Shown here: piece after piece, positions 1-7,298 of the stretch
Position numbering within the stretch: the first letter of the stretch is position 1
Layout of the letters: every line of letters begins with the position of its first letter
From: JBNKWA01 sp050299555
Lineage (GTDB): Bacteria > Pseudomonadota > Alphaproteobacteria > Rhodobacterales > Rhodobacteraceae
Length of the DNA: 61,778 nt
Reading direction: 5' to 3'
Assembly (NCBI GenBank): GCA_050299555.1
Contig: JBNKWA010000053.1
Span: 1 to 61,778, forward strand
Program-made: the position numbers and the translations under genes
The notes under the pieces: model-generated
What the model was told of the DNA's origin: nothing
The model's input: the letters and a program-made list of their open reading frames with translations, nothing else
The model's database searches: none

Positions 1-1272
1 GTGGACCCGAAGGGCTGGGCCAAGTTCGATTACGTCAAAATGCCGGAATACCGCTGGGGCGTACTGCTTGCGCCGCAAGTCGAGGAACGCAAGATCCCCT
101 GTGGCGAACACGCCGGCCAACCTGCCTGGCAGGAGGTGCCGGGCGAGTACCGCAACATGATGAAGCGCCTGATCGTGATCCAGGGCGACACCGAGCCGGC
201 CAGCGTGGAGCAGCAGCGTTTCCTCGGCCTGACTGCGCCCTCGCTCTATGACATGCGCAACCTCTTCCAGGTCAATGTCGAGGAGGGTCGGCATCTCTGG
301 GCCATGGTCTATTTGTTGCACAAGTATTTCGGCGCCGACGGCCGCGAGGAGGCGGACGATCTGCTGCGCCGCTCCTCGGGCAGTGAGGAGGCGCCGCGAA
401 TGCTGGGTGCTTTCAACGAGGAGACGCCCGACTGGCTGTCCTTCTTCATGTTCACCTACTTCACCGACCGCGACGGCAAGATGCAGCTCGAATCATTGGC
501 GCAATCGGGCTTCGACCCGCTCAGCCGCACCTGCCGCTTCATGCTGACCGAGGAGGCCCACCACATGTTCGTGGGCGAGACCGGGGTCGGGCGCACCATC
601 GAGCGGACCTGCCAGGTGATGAAGGAGAACGGCATCGAGGATCCCTATGAGGTCGACCGCATCCGCGGCCTCGGTGTCATCGACCTGCCGACCATCCAGA
701 AGAAGCTGAACCTGCACTACACGCTCAGCCTCGATCTGTTCGGGCAGGAGGTCTCCACCAACGCCGCCAACGCCTTCAATGCCGGTATCAAGGGGCGCTA
801 CCAGGAGCACCGGATCGACGATGACCACAAACTGGTCGAGGACACCTACACGGTCTGGGACATGGAGGATGGCAAGGCGGTGCAGCGGCAGGTACCGGCG
901 CTGACGGCGATCAACATGCGGCTGCGCGACGACTATTCCCGCGACGCCTCGGGCGGTGTCGGCCGCTGGAACAAGATCATCGAGAAGGCCGGCATCGCCT
1001 TCACGCTGAAGCTCCCGCACGAAAGCTTCAATCGCAAGATTGGCGTCTTCGCCGGCCACCTCTTCAACCCCGAGGGCAAGGTGGTCTCGGGTGCCGAATA
1101 CGACGAGGGTGTCAAGGGCTGGCTTCCTAACCACGCAGATGGCGACTTCATCCAGTCGCTGATGAAGCCTCAGTACGAGCCGGGTCAGTTCGCGGGCTGG
1201 ATTGCCCCGCCCAAGGTCGGGATCGACAACAAGCCCGGCGACTTCGAATACGTAAAGCTGCACATGGCCTGA
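1..1272 (+). CDS. boxB: Benzoyl-CoA 2,3-epoxidase subunit B, 5' end missing
   Basis: This is the diiron oxygenase component of the aerobic CoA-dependent benzoate pathway. It converts benzoyl-CoA to the 2,3-epoxide with electrons from BoxA. The frame is open from base 1 for 423 codons, and the family is usually about 470 residues, so roughly 50 N-terminal residues lie outside the window. Two ExxH pairs are visible, E95/H98 (VEEGRHL) and the TEEAHHMF block at 183-190, as expected for a four-helix-bundle diiron site. The C-terminal part (WLPNHADGDFIQSL, PGDFEYVKLHMA) is also typical. The next gene starts 59 bases downstream and boxA follows, so this is the first visible gene of a box operon. The first codon shown is internal, not a start. 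The assignment is confident from sequence pattern and neighbours. Confidence 0.95.
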   Translation: MDPKGWAKFDYVKMPEYRWGVLLAPQVEERKIPCGEHAGQPAWQEVPGEYRNMMKRLIVIQGDTEPASVEQQRFLGLTAPSLYDMRNLFQVNVEEGRHLWAMVYLLHKYFGADGREEADDLLRRSSGSEEAPRMLGAFNEETPDWLSFFMFTYFTDRDGKMQLESLAQSGFDPLSRTCRFMLTEEAHHMFVGETGVGRTIERTCQVMKENGIEDPYEVDRIRGLGVIDLPTIQKKLNLHYTLSLDLFGQEVSTNAANAFNAGIKGRYQEHRIDDDHKLVEDTYTVWDMEDGKAVQRQVPALTAINMRLRDDYSRDASGGVGRWNKIIEKAGIAFTLKLPHESFNRKIGVFAGHLFNPEGKVVSGAEYDEGVKGWLPNHADGDFIQSLMKPQYEPGQFAGWIAPPKVGIDNKPGDFEYVKLHMA

Positions 1273-1331
1273 CGACCTCACTATAAGGCGGGGCAGGGGC
1301 ACCGGCCCGCCGCGGCGACAAGGAGGAAGCG

Positions 1332-1505
1332 ATGCAGATCGAACGCCGGGTGATGGAGAGCCCCGAGGCTGCCCGGGTCGGCCAGGCCATTGCCGGCATC
1401 AAGGGCCCCTGCATCGGCTGCACCAGTTGCCGCGGCCTCTGCCAGGCGCTGATCGACATGGCATCGCTGCCCGAGGCGGTGCTGAACCGGGACCGCCCGG
1501 CATGA
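1332..1505 (+). CDS. 57-residue four-cysteine (CxxCxxCxxxC) protein between boxB and boxA
   Basis: A short gene starts at ATG 1332 after a strong ribosome binding site (AAGGAGGAAGC, 1320-1330). Its TGA overlaps the boxA ATG as ATGA at 1502-1505, which implies translational coupling to boxA. The product has 57 residues. Residues 27-37 read CIGCTSCRGLC, a CxxCxxCxxxC spacing identical to one [4Fe-4S] half of a bacterial ferredoxin, but the last cysteine is followed by Q rather than the usual P. There are no other cysteines, no signal peptide and no membrane segment. I do not recognise a named family. It could bind one Fe-S cluster or zinc and assist electron flow between BoxA and BoxB or cluster assembly; that role is inferred from motif and position only. 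Confidence 0.8.
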   Translation: MQIERRVMESPEAARVGQAIAGIKGPCIGCTSCRGLCQALIDMASLPEAVLNRDRPA

Positions 1506-2689
1506 ACAAGCCGCTCAAGCAGCACCTGATAGACCCCGAGATCTGCATCCGCTGCTACACCTGCGAGATGACCTGCCCGATCGAGGCTATCACCCACGAC
1601 GACAACAACGTCGTCGTGGACGCCGGCATTTGCGATCACTGCATGGCCTGCATCCCGGTCTGCCCTACCGGCTCGATCGACGAATGGCGGCTGGTGGACA
1701 CGCCCTACACATTGGACGAGCAGTTCGCCTGGGAAGAACTGCCCCCCCAGCAAGAGCTTGGCGGCGACACTGAAAGCCAGATCGAGGCGCTCGACGAGGC
1801 GGTCACCGAGCTTCTCCGCGAGGCCCACAAAGGCGCTGGCGGCAAGGCCCGCGCTCCCGCCTCCGCCGCCAGACCCACGGTCAATCTCTACACCCTCGCC
1901 AGCCCGGTCGAGGCTACCGTCCAGGGCAACTACCGCCTCACCCACGAGGACGGCGAGGCCGATGTCCGCCACATCATACTCAACTTCGAGGGCCGGCCCT
2001 TCCCGGTGCTTGAGGGCCAGTCGCTCGGCGTCATCCCCGCCGGCGCCGACGCCGCCGGCAAGCCGCACCTGCCGCGGCTCTACTCGGTCTCCAGCCCCCG
2101 CGACGGCGAGCGCCCGAACTACAACAACGTCTCGCTGACAGTGAAGCGCGAGGCCCACGGCGTTTGCTCCAACTACATCTGCGACCTCGAGAAGGGCGAC
2201 AAGGTGCAGGTCACCGGCCCCTTCGGTGCCACCTTCCTGCTGCCCGACGACCCGCAGGCGCGGCTCCTGATGATCTGCACCGGTACCGGCTCGGCACCCA
2301 TGCGCGCCTTCACCATGCGCCGCCAGCGGACGGTTGGCGCCGCGTCTGGCGGCATGACCATGTTCTTCGGCGCCCGCGCGCCGCAAAGCCTTCCCTATTT
2401 CGGCCCGCTGGCCAAGGTGCCCGAGAGGCTTCTGAAGAAACACCTGGTCTTCTCCCGCATCCCCGGCGCGGCAAGGGAATACGTGCAAGACCGCATGATG
2501 GTGGAGCAGGAGGCGGTGGCGGAGCTTCTCGCCGATCCCCGCACCCACATCTACATCTGCGGTCTGAAGGGGATGGAGGAAGGCGTCGACAAGGCCTTCG
2601 CCAACATCGCCGAAAGCACCGGCACGCCATGGCATGCGCTCCGCGACACCATGCGCGAAGAAGGCCGCTACCATGTGGAGACCTACTGA
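1502..2689 (+). CDS. boxA: Benzoyl-CoA epoxidase reductase subunit BoxA
   Basis: This is the NADPH-dependent iron-sulfur flavoprotein that feeds electrons to BoxB. The start is set at ATG 1502, overlapping the upstream stop; the frame stays open further upstream but that stretch has no family character. The 395-residue product begins with two ferredoxin motifs, C15/C18/C21/C25 followed by P and C44/C47/C50/C54 followed by P. An acid-rich linker comes next, then a ferredoxin-NADP reductase-like FAD domain (RLYSVSSPRDGE) and an NADP domain (CTGTGSAPMRAF). The end (EEGRYHVETY) matches the FNR-family habit of closing on an aromatic residue. Two bases separate its stop from the next ATG. Symbol assigned with high confidence. 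Confidence 0.96.
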   Translation: MNKPLKQHLIDPEICIRCYTCEMTCPIEAITHDDNNVVVDAGICDHCMACIPVCPTGSIDEWRLVDTPYTLDEQFAWEELPPQQELGGDTESQIEALDEAVTELLREAHKGAGGKARAPASAARPTVNLYTLASPVEATVQGNYRLTHEDGEADVRHIILNFEGRPFPVLEGQSLGVIPAGADAAGKPHLPRLYSVSSPRDGERPNYNNVSLTVKREAHGVCSNYICDLEKGDKVQVTGPFGATFLLPDDPQARLLMICTGTGSAPMRAFTMRRQRTVGAASGGMTMFFGARAPQSLPYFGPLAKVPERLLKKHLVFSRIPGAAREYVQDRMMVEQEAVAELLADPRTHIYICGLKGMEEGVDKAFANIAESTGTPWHALRDTMREEGRYHVETY

Positions 2690-2691
2690 GC

Positions 2692-3144
2692 ATGGACGCA
2701 GGCGAAGGCACGCCCCCGGGTGGCGGCAAGCCCCCCTTCGAGCACGAGGTCCGCGTCGCCTGGGGCGACTGTGACCCGGCCCGCATTGTCTATACCGCCC
2801 GCATCCCATGGTTTGCGCTCGACGCCATCAACGCCTGGTGGGAGCATCACGCAGGCGCCGGCTGGTACCAGATGGAGCTCGACCAGAACCTCGGCACCCC
2901 GTTCGTGAAGATGAATATCGATTTCCGGGCCCCGATCACGCCCCGGTACCGGCTCGTCTGCCGGGTGTGGCCGAACCGGCTGGGAGAGACCTCTGTTGGC
3001 TTCCGGGTCGAGGGACGGCAGGACGGCCGGCTCTGCTTCGAGGGCGAATTCGTCTCCGTCTTCACTGTCGCCAACGAGTTTCGGAAGTCGCCGCCGCCAC
3101 AGCGCATCCGCGACCTCGTCACGGCACGGCTGATCACTTCATAG
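2692..3144 (+). CDS. Acyl-CoA thioesterase of the 4-hydroxybenzoyl-CoA thioesterase (hotdog) family
   Basis: A 150-residue single-domain hotdog protein. The block WGDCDPARIVYTARIPWF carries the aspartate and DP-A-IVY pattern of the 4HBT class, where this acidic residue is catalytic. It starts two bases after boxA and is the last gene before boxR, so it is surely co-transcribed with the oxygenase genes. In box clusters such an enzyme is thought to release CoA from benzoyl-CoA or dead-end aromatic thioesters; that substrate is inferred from context and cannot be read from the sequence. The 167 bases downstream contain the boxR promoter. Confidence 0.9.
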   Translation: MDAGEGTPPGGGKPPFEHEVRVAWGDCDPARIVYTARIPWFALDAINAWWEHHAGAGWYQMELDQNLGTPFVKMNIDFRAPITPRYRLVCRVWPNRLGETSVGFRVEGRQDGRLCFEGEFVSVFTVANEFRKSPPPQRIRDLVTARLITS

Positions 3145-3284
3145 GCGCCGGCGACCGGGTGCGGCCCTTTCCGATTGCTGCATGTCTGTTTTGTCCAATG
3201 GCGACATAATGCAGGTTGCGACGCCCGGCCGCGCAGCGGCCGACCGAATTCTGTTTGAATTCGCCGCGATCCACGCTAGGTTTG

Positions 3285-3298
3285 TGCAATATAATTCA
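3285..3298. promoter_or_regulatory. Candidate BoxR operator (TGCA-N6-TTCA) upstream of boxR
   Basis: TGCAATATAATTCA differs at two positions from the palindrome TGCAATATATTGCA that recurs, with small changes, at 4955 and 7090. It lies 13 bases before the boxR start, so binding there would block transcription or initiation of boxR itself (autoregulation). TGCA repeats have been reported in operators of BzdR, the close relative of BoxR. The operator role here is inferred. Confidence 0.5.
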
Positions 3299-3311
3299 TA
3301 AGACGACGGGC

Positions 3312-4247
3312 ATGAGCGAGATCACCAACTTCAAGGGCGAGGCCGTCAAGGCCGTGCCCGACGACGCAACCGAGCGGATGGTGGACGAACTCATCCATAC
3401 CGTCGGCGAGCGGGTGCGCAAGGCGCGCGAGCTCAAGGGTCTGCCCCGCCGCGTGGTTTCCGAGGTCTCGGGCGTGTCGCCGCGCTATCTTGCCCAGCTG
3501 GAGGCCGGCGAGGGCAATATCTCCATCGGGCTCCTCAAACGCGTGGCGCTGGCGCTCGACCACCGCATCGAGTGGCTGGTGGGCGACGAGGATCCGTGGA
3601 CCTCCGAGGCGCTGCGGGTGGCCGATCTCTACCGCTCCGCCCCGGCTGCGATCCGCGCCCGGGTGCTCGAGGCGCTGACCCCCGAGCCGCCGGAAGGCCT
3701 GCGTGCCAACCGCATCTGCCTGATCGGGCTGCGCGGTGCTGGCAAGTCGACCCTGGGTGCCATGGCCGGGCAGGCCCTGCGGATCCCCTTCGTCGAGCTG
3801 AACCGCGAGATCGAGGACCATTCCGGCATGCCGGTCAACGAGGTGCTGGCGCTCTACGGACAGGAGGGCTACCGAAAGCTGGAGGCGCAAGCGATCGACC
3901 GGGTGATCGCCACTTACGATACGCTGATCCTCGCCGTCGCCGGCGGCATCGTGGGCGAGCCCGAGACCTACGCGATGCTGCTGAAGCATTTCCACACCAT
4001 CTGGCTCACGGCGACGGCCGACGAGCACATGGCCCGGGTCCGCGCCCAGGGCGACACCCGGCCCATGGCCGGCAATCCCGAGGCGATGGAGCAACTGAAG
4101 TCGATCCTGAAAAGCCGCGAGGCGCTGTACGAGCGGGCCGAAGCGAAGATCGACACCTCGGGCCAGGCGCTGCAGCAGTCGCTGGAGGATCTGGTCGCAC
4201 TGATCCGCGAGCGGGGCTTCGTCGGCCAGGCGACGGGCGGCGGATAG
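3312..4247 (+). CDS. boxR: BoxR, benzoyl-CoA-responsive transcriptional repressor
   Basis: A 311-residue two-domain regulator. Residues about 25-95 form an XRE-type helix-turn-helix (RRVVSEVSGVSPRYLAQLE followed by GNISIGLLKRVALAL). The C-terminal half is a shikimate-kinase-like fold with a P-loop (GLRGAGKST). This architecture defines BoxR/BzdR, in which the kinase-like domain senses benzoyl-CoA. The start is ATG 3312; a longer frame exists but its extra residues run through the promoter and operator region. It closes the oxygenase cluster on the same strand. Known family behaviour is repression relieved by benzoyl-CoA. Candidate operators are at 3285, 4955 and 7090. Confidence 0.95.
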   Translation: MSEITNFKGEAVKAVPDDATERMVDELIHTVGERVRKARELKGLPRRVVSEVSGVSPRYLAQLEAGEGNISIGLLKRVALALDHRIEWLVGDEDPWTSEALRVADLYRSAPAAIRARVLEALTPEPPEGLRANRICLIGLRGAGKSTLGAMAGQALRIPFVELNREIEDHSGMPVNEVLALYGQEGYRKLEAQAIDRVIATYDTLILAVAGGIVGEPETYAMLLKHFHTIWLTATADEHMARVRAQGDTRPMAGNPEAMEQLKSILKSREALYERAEAKIDTSGQALQQSLEDLVALIRERGFVGQATGGG

Positions 4248-4252
4248 GTCCG

Positions 4253-4496
4253 GTGCTTTCGATCGTCACGCGCGGATCCCGCCGAACCGGCCGCAGCGGC
4301 GGAACGCACTGACCCGGCGGTTGATGCTGGAGACCGCGGCCCAGGCGTCCGCATGCGGACTGATCTGGAAGGTGGTGCCAGATTGCGGATCCGGCCCGCG
4401 GTCACGGGGCGTTGGTCCGTCGCCTGGCCGGGGCCCATCCCGACCATGCCGCGGGGGCGGGCCTTCCTGGAAAAACGACTGCCAAAATTCTCGTGA
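4253..4496 (+). pseudogene. Decayed enoyl-CoA hydratase (crotonase) remnant
   Basis: About 244 bases retain recognisable scraps of a crotonase in correct order but in different frames: VLSIVTRG (from 4253), NRPQRRNALTRRLMLE (the N-terminal NRP..NAL motif), AQASACGLIWKVVPD (the A..GL...VVP motif), AHPDHAAGA, and finally AFLEKRLPKFS followed by TGA at 4494-4496. A working crotonase needs about 780 bases, so over 500 bases, including the oxyanion-hole region, are gone and at least two frame changes are present. It lies five bases after boxR, so it was probably a former box-operon gene. The function may have been taken over by the bifunctional gene at 5007, which is an inference. Confidence 0.75.
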
Positions 4497-4501
4497 GTCC
4501 A

Positions 4502-4747
4502 GGCGTCCCCATGGGGACGGGGGGTCAAGGGGTTGGAATCGCGGGAAATCCCGTGGGGACGGTCCGGGGACAGCCCCTGATCGCCCCCCCTGACGCCCCC
4601 GGGCGCTCCCCGCCCACCCACCCTCGCGCCCCGCGGGCGATCAGGGTCGCGATCATGGGGCGGCGGTGTCCCCACGGGGACGCTATGTCAAGTGTCTGAT
4701 GTTAAAAGATAAAAGTGTTAACGCCGATGGGGACACTGTGGGGACGC
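4502..4747 (+). repeat. GGGGAC-rich dispersed intergenic repeat, copy A
   Basis: A roughly 246-base element with conserved ends and a variable middle. The left end holds the 14-base palindrome GTCCCCATGGGGAC (4505-4518) followed by GGGGGGTCAA. The right end holds GTCCCCACGGGGACGCTATG and then GATAAAAGTGTTAACGC (4708-4724) and two more GGGGAC words. Six GGGGAC and two GTCCCC words occur in the copy. Copy B (35532-35756, opposite strand) matches both ends closely, and copy C (61281-61360) is a short version. It contains no transposase or long open frame. Family unknown. Confidence 0.85.
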
Positions 4748-4894
4748 GCGGGGGTGGGGTGCTGCAAGCCAGGCCTGTTGCCGGACCCGTGCGCGTCAGT
4801 GCAGCGCCGAGGGCCGCGCCCGCTAAACGCTGCCGACGCCACCAAGCGCCAATCGCGCCCGGGCGCGAGGGTGGGTGGGCGGGGAGCGCCCGGG
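4598..4894. repeat. Perfect 34-bp inverted repeat (arms 4598-4631 and 4861-4894)
   Basis: The arm at 4598-4631 is exactly the reverse complement of 4861-4894 over 34 bases, with 229 bases between. The arms consist of CCCGGGCGCTCCCC, GCCCACCCACCC and TCGCGCCC in sequence. The right end of repeat copy A sits between them. A diverged single copy of the same arm occurs between ychF and metH (about 20515-20551). The rest of 4748-4954 shows no gene that I can support. Confidence 0.9.
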
Positions 4895-4954
4895 CGCGAA
4901 AGGGGGCGCAAGAGTCGAGGGGGGATGGCGCCGCCGATCAGAAGTGTCGCCAGT

Positions 4955-4987
4955 TGCAATATATTTCAACAGATGCAGTATAAAGCA
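4955..4987. promoter_or_regulatory. Two tandem BoxR-like operators before the bifunctional beta-oxidation gene
   Basis: TGCAATATATTTCA (4955-4968) has one mismatch to TGCAATATATTGCA. TGCAGTATAAAGCA (4974-4987) has three. Their starts are 19 bases apart, about two helical turns. They end 19 bases before the start codon at 5007, so they overlap the likely promoter or leader. Assignment to BoxR is by similarity to the sites at 3285 and 7090. Confidence 0.5.
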
Positions 4988-5006
4988 CTATAGACGGGAG
5001 AGGGAC

Positions 5007-7064
5007 ATGACGGTTTCACGGCGCCGGGACGGCATCTACGGGTTTGTCGAACTGAACAACCCACCGGTCAATGCCATCGACCGCGACATCCGTCGGGGCC
5101 TTCTGGACGCGGTGGAATGGGCAGAGGCCGAGGGGCTGGAGCGGGTGATCCTTTCCGGTGCCGGCCGCGCCTTTGCCGCCGGCGCCGATACCCGCGAATT
5201 CGACCAGCCGCCCGAGCCGCCGCACCTGCCTGATGTGCTGAACCGGATCGAGGCCAGCTCGGTTGCCTGGATCGCCGCCATCCATGGTGCGGCGCTGGGC
5301 GGCGGCGCCGAGCTGGCGCTTGCCTGCCGCTATCGGATCGCCCGACCGGATGCGATGATCGGCTTTCCCGAGGTGAGCCTGGGTGTCGTCCCCGGAGCGG
5401 GCGGGACGCAGCGGCTGCCGCGGCTGATCGGGATAGAAAAGGCGCTGGAGCTGATCCCGACCGGCCGGACCGTCACCGGGACCGAGGCCAGGGCCATCGG
5501 CCTGGTGGATGAACTCGATGACGATCCGGTGGCCTTTGCCGAGATGACCAACAGCGAATGGCTGGGCATGGCGGTGCCGGTCGGGGAGCTGAATTCGGGC
5601 GCCGCAGGGGTGGAGGCGTTCGAGGCGGCGCGGCAGCGGGCCCGCGGGCGGATGCGCGGCCAGGATGCGCCGCTCAAGGCCATCGATCTGTTGGAACTGG
5701 CGGAGACGGCCGCGCTGCAGGACGGGATGCAGGCCGAGCGGGAGGCGTTTCTTGCCCTGCGCCAGTCGGACCAGGCGAAGGCGCTGCGCCACGTCTTTTT
5801 CGCCGAGCGGGCGGCAAGGGCGCCCGACTGGCTGACCGAGGGGCCGGCGCCGGTCATCAGGGTTGCGGTCATCGGCGGCGGCACCATGGGCGCCGGCATC
5901 GCCTATGCGCTGCTGAACGCGGGGCTTGCCGTCACCGTGCTCGAGACCGACGCCAAGGGCGTGGCCCGGGCCCGCGCCAATGTCGAGAAGATCGTCACCG
6001 CCAGCCTCGAGCGCGGATTGATCGACGAAGCGGGCGCTGCCGAGCGGCGGCAGCGGTTCACGGCCAGCCACGACCATGCTGCCGCGGCGGATGCCGACCT
6101 TGCCATCGAGGCTGCCTTTGAAAGCATGGAGGTCAAGACGGCAGTGTTTTCCCGCCTGCAGGCGGTGATGCGGCCGGACGCGATCCTGGCGTCCAATACA
6201 TCCTATCTCGACGTCGACCGGATCGCCGCGGTGCTGGACGATCCGGCGCGGCTGGTCGGCCTGCATTTCTTTGCCCCGGCCCATGTCATGAAGCTCTTGG
6301 AGATCGTCCGCGGCAAGGCCAGTTCCGACCGGGCGCTGGCGACCGGATTCGCGCTGGCAAGGACCCTGGGCAAGGTGCCGGTGCTGGCCGGCGTCTGCGA
6401 CGGGTTCATCGGCAACCGCATCCTCGCCCGCTATCGCGAGGCGGCGGACACGCTGCTGATGGATGGCGCCGCGCCGTGGGAGATCGACGAGGCGATGGAG
6501 GCGTTCGGCTATGCCATGGGGATCCATGCCGCGCAGGACCTGTCCGGCCTCGACATCGCCCATGCCAATCGCCGGCGCCAGGATGCCAGCCGCGATCCCC
6601 GCCGGCGCTATATCCCGATCGGCGACCGGATGGTCGCCGAGGGTCGGCTGGGGCGCAAGACCGCGGTCGGCTGGTATCGCTATTTTGGCGGCCAGCGGGT
6701 GGTCGATCCGCTGGTCGAGGACCTGATCCGCGAGGAGGCGCATTTTGCCGGGGTGACCCGGCGCGAGTTCACCGCCGACGAGATCCGCCACCGGCTGCTC
6801 CTGGCGATGATCAACGAGGCGGCGGATACTCTTGCAGAGGGGATCGCGGCCAGTGCCGCGGATATCGACCTGGTGACCGTGCATGGCTACGGCTTTCCGC
6901 GCTGGCGCGGCGGGCTGATGCACCATGCCGACAGCCTTGGCGCGGCCCGGGTGCTGGAGGGGCTGAAGGCGCTGGCGGCCGAGGACCCGCTGGTCTGGCG
7001 GCCGAGCCGGGTGGTGGAGGATTGCGCCGCCAGGGGCATCGCCTTCGCCGCGTGGCGCCGGTAG
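5007..7064 (+). CDS. Bifunctional enoyl-CoA hydratase / 3-hydroxyacyl-CoA dehydrogenase
   Basis: A 685-residue FadB/FadJ-type fusion. The N-terminal crotonase domain keeps both catalytic glutamates (GGGAELALACRYRIA and FPEVSLGVVPGAGG). From about residue 290 the dehydrogenase domain carries the NAD motif GGGTMGAGIA, the catalytic histidine in LHFFAPAHVMKLLEIV, and a C-terminal helical domain (FGYAMGIHAAQDLSGLD). ATG 5007 was chosen because the GGGAGAGGGAC leader precedes it and crotonase similarity starts there. Downstream of the box reactions, dehydroadipyl-CoA must be hydrated and oxidised to 3-oxoadipyl-CoA, and this enzyme fits both steps. That substrate is inferred from the neighbouring boxR and the operators upstream. 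A general fatty-acid role is possible. Confidence 0.9.
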   Translation: MTVSRRRDGIYGFVELNNPPVNAIDRDIRRGLLDAVEWAEAEGLERVILSGAGRAFAAGADTREFDQPPEPPHLPDVLNRIEASSVAWIAAIHGAALGGGAELALACRYRIARPDAMIGFPEVSLGVVPGAGGTQRLPRLIGIEKALELIPTGRTVTGTEARAIGLVDELDDDPVAFAEMTNSEWLGMAVPVGELNSGAAGVEAFEAARQRARGRMRGQDAPLKAIDLLELAETAALQDGMQAEREAFLALRQSDQAKALRHVFFAERAARAPDWLTEGPAPVIRVAVIGGGTMGAGIAYALLNAGLAVTVLETDAKGVARARANVEKIVTASLERGLIDEAGAAERRQRFTASHDHAAAADADLAIEAAFESMEVKTAVFSRLQAVMRPDAILASNTSYLDVDRIAAVLDDPARLVGLHFFAPAHVMKLLEIVRGKASSDRALATGFALARTLGKVPVLAGVCDGFIGNRILARYREAADTLLMDGAAPWEIDEAMEAFGYAMGIHAAQDLSGLDIAHANRRRQDASRDPRRRYIPIGDRMVAEGRLGRKTAVGWYRYFGGQRVVDPLVEDLIREEAHFAGVTRREFTADEIRHRLLLAMINEAADTLAEGIAASAADIDLVTVHGYGFPRWRGGLMHHADSLGAARVLEGLKALAAEDPLVWRPSRVVEDCAARGIAFAAWRR

Positions 7065-7089
7065 CGGCGCCGGCGGAGTTTCTCGGTTT

Positions 7090-7186
7090 GGCAATATATT
7101 GCAAATGGTGGAGGTCGCCCTGTGGTCCTTGCGTTCACTATAATGAAATCTGTTGTCCATATAGGAACAGTATGCAATAAAATGCC
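7090..7186. promoter_or_regulatory. BoxR-like operators and promoter region of the GMC oxidoreductase operon
   Basis: GGCAATATATTGCA (7090-7103) is the closest match, one mismatch, to the palindrome seen at 3285 and 4955. A weaker copy, TGCAATAAAATGCC, lies at 7173-7186. Between them a perfect TATAAT (7139-7144) could be a -10 hexamer, but no good -35 is seen 17 bases before it. The 234-base gap 7065-7298 is otherwise empty. An imperfect inverted repeat, CTGTT-N11-AACAG, covers the bases just after the TATAAT. Confidence 0.45.
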
Positions 7187-7298
7187 TATGCCGGCCCTGG
7201 GCTGACCTGCCGCCGGCCGTGGCCAGCCTTCGACCGAGCGGGCGCCGCGGGAGAATGTCCGGGCCCCGCGAAGGGACGGCGAATCCGGGAGGAGACAG

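Noticed and set aside
4708..4724. GATAAAAGTGTTAACGC as a DnaA box or replication origin.
   Set aside because: It does not contain TTATNCACA, single copies lie in unrelated places, and no dnaA, dnaN or parAB genes are near.
7151..7171. CTGTT-N11-AACAG as an operator before the GMC gene.
   Set aside because: Only five-base arms with a long spacer, so chance is likely; noted under the promoter region only.
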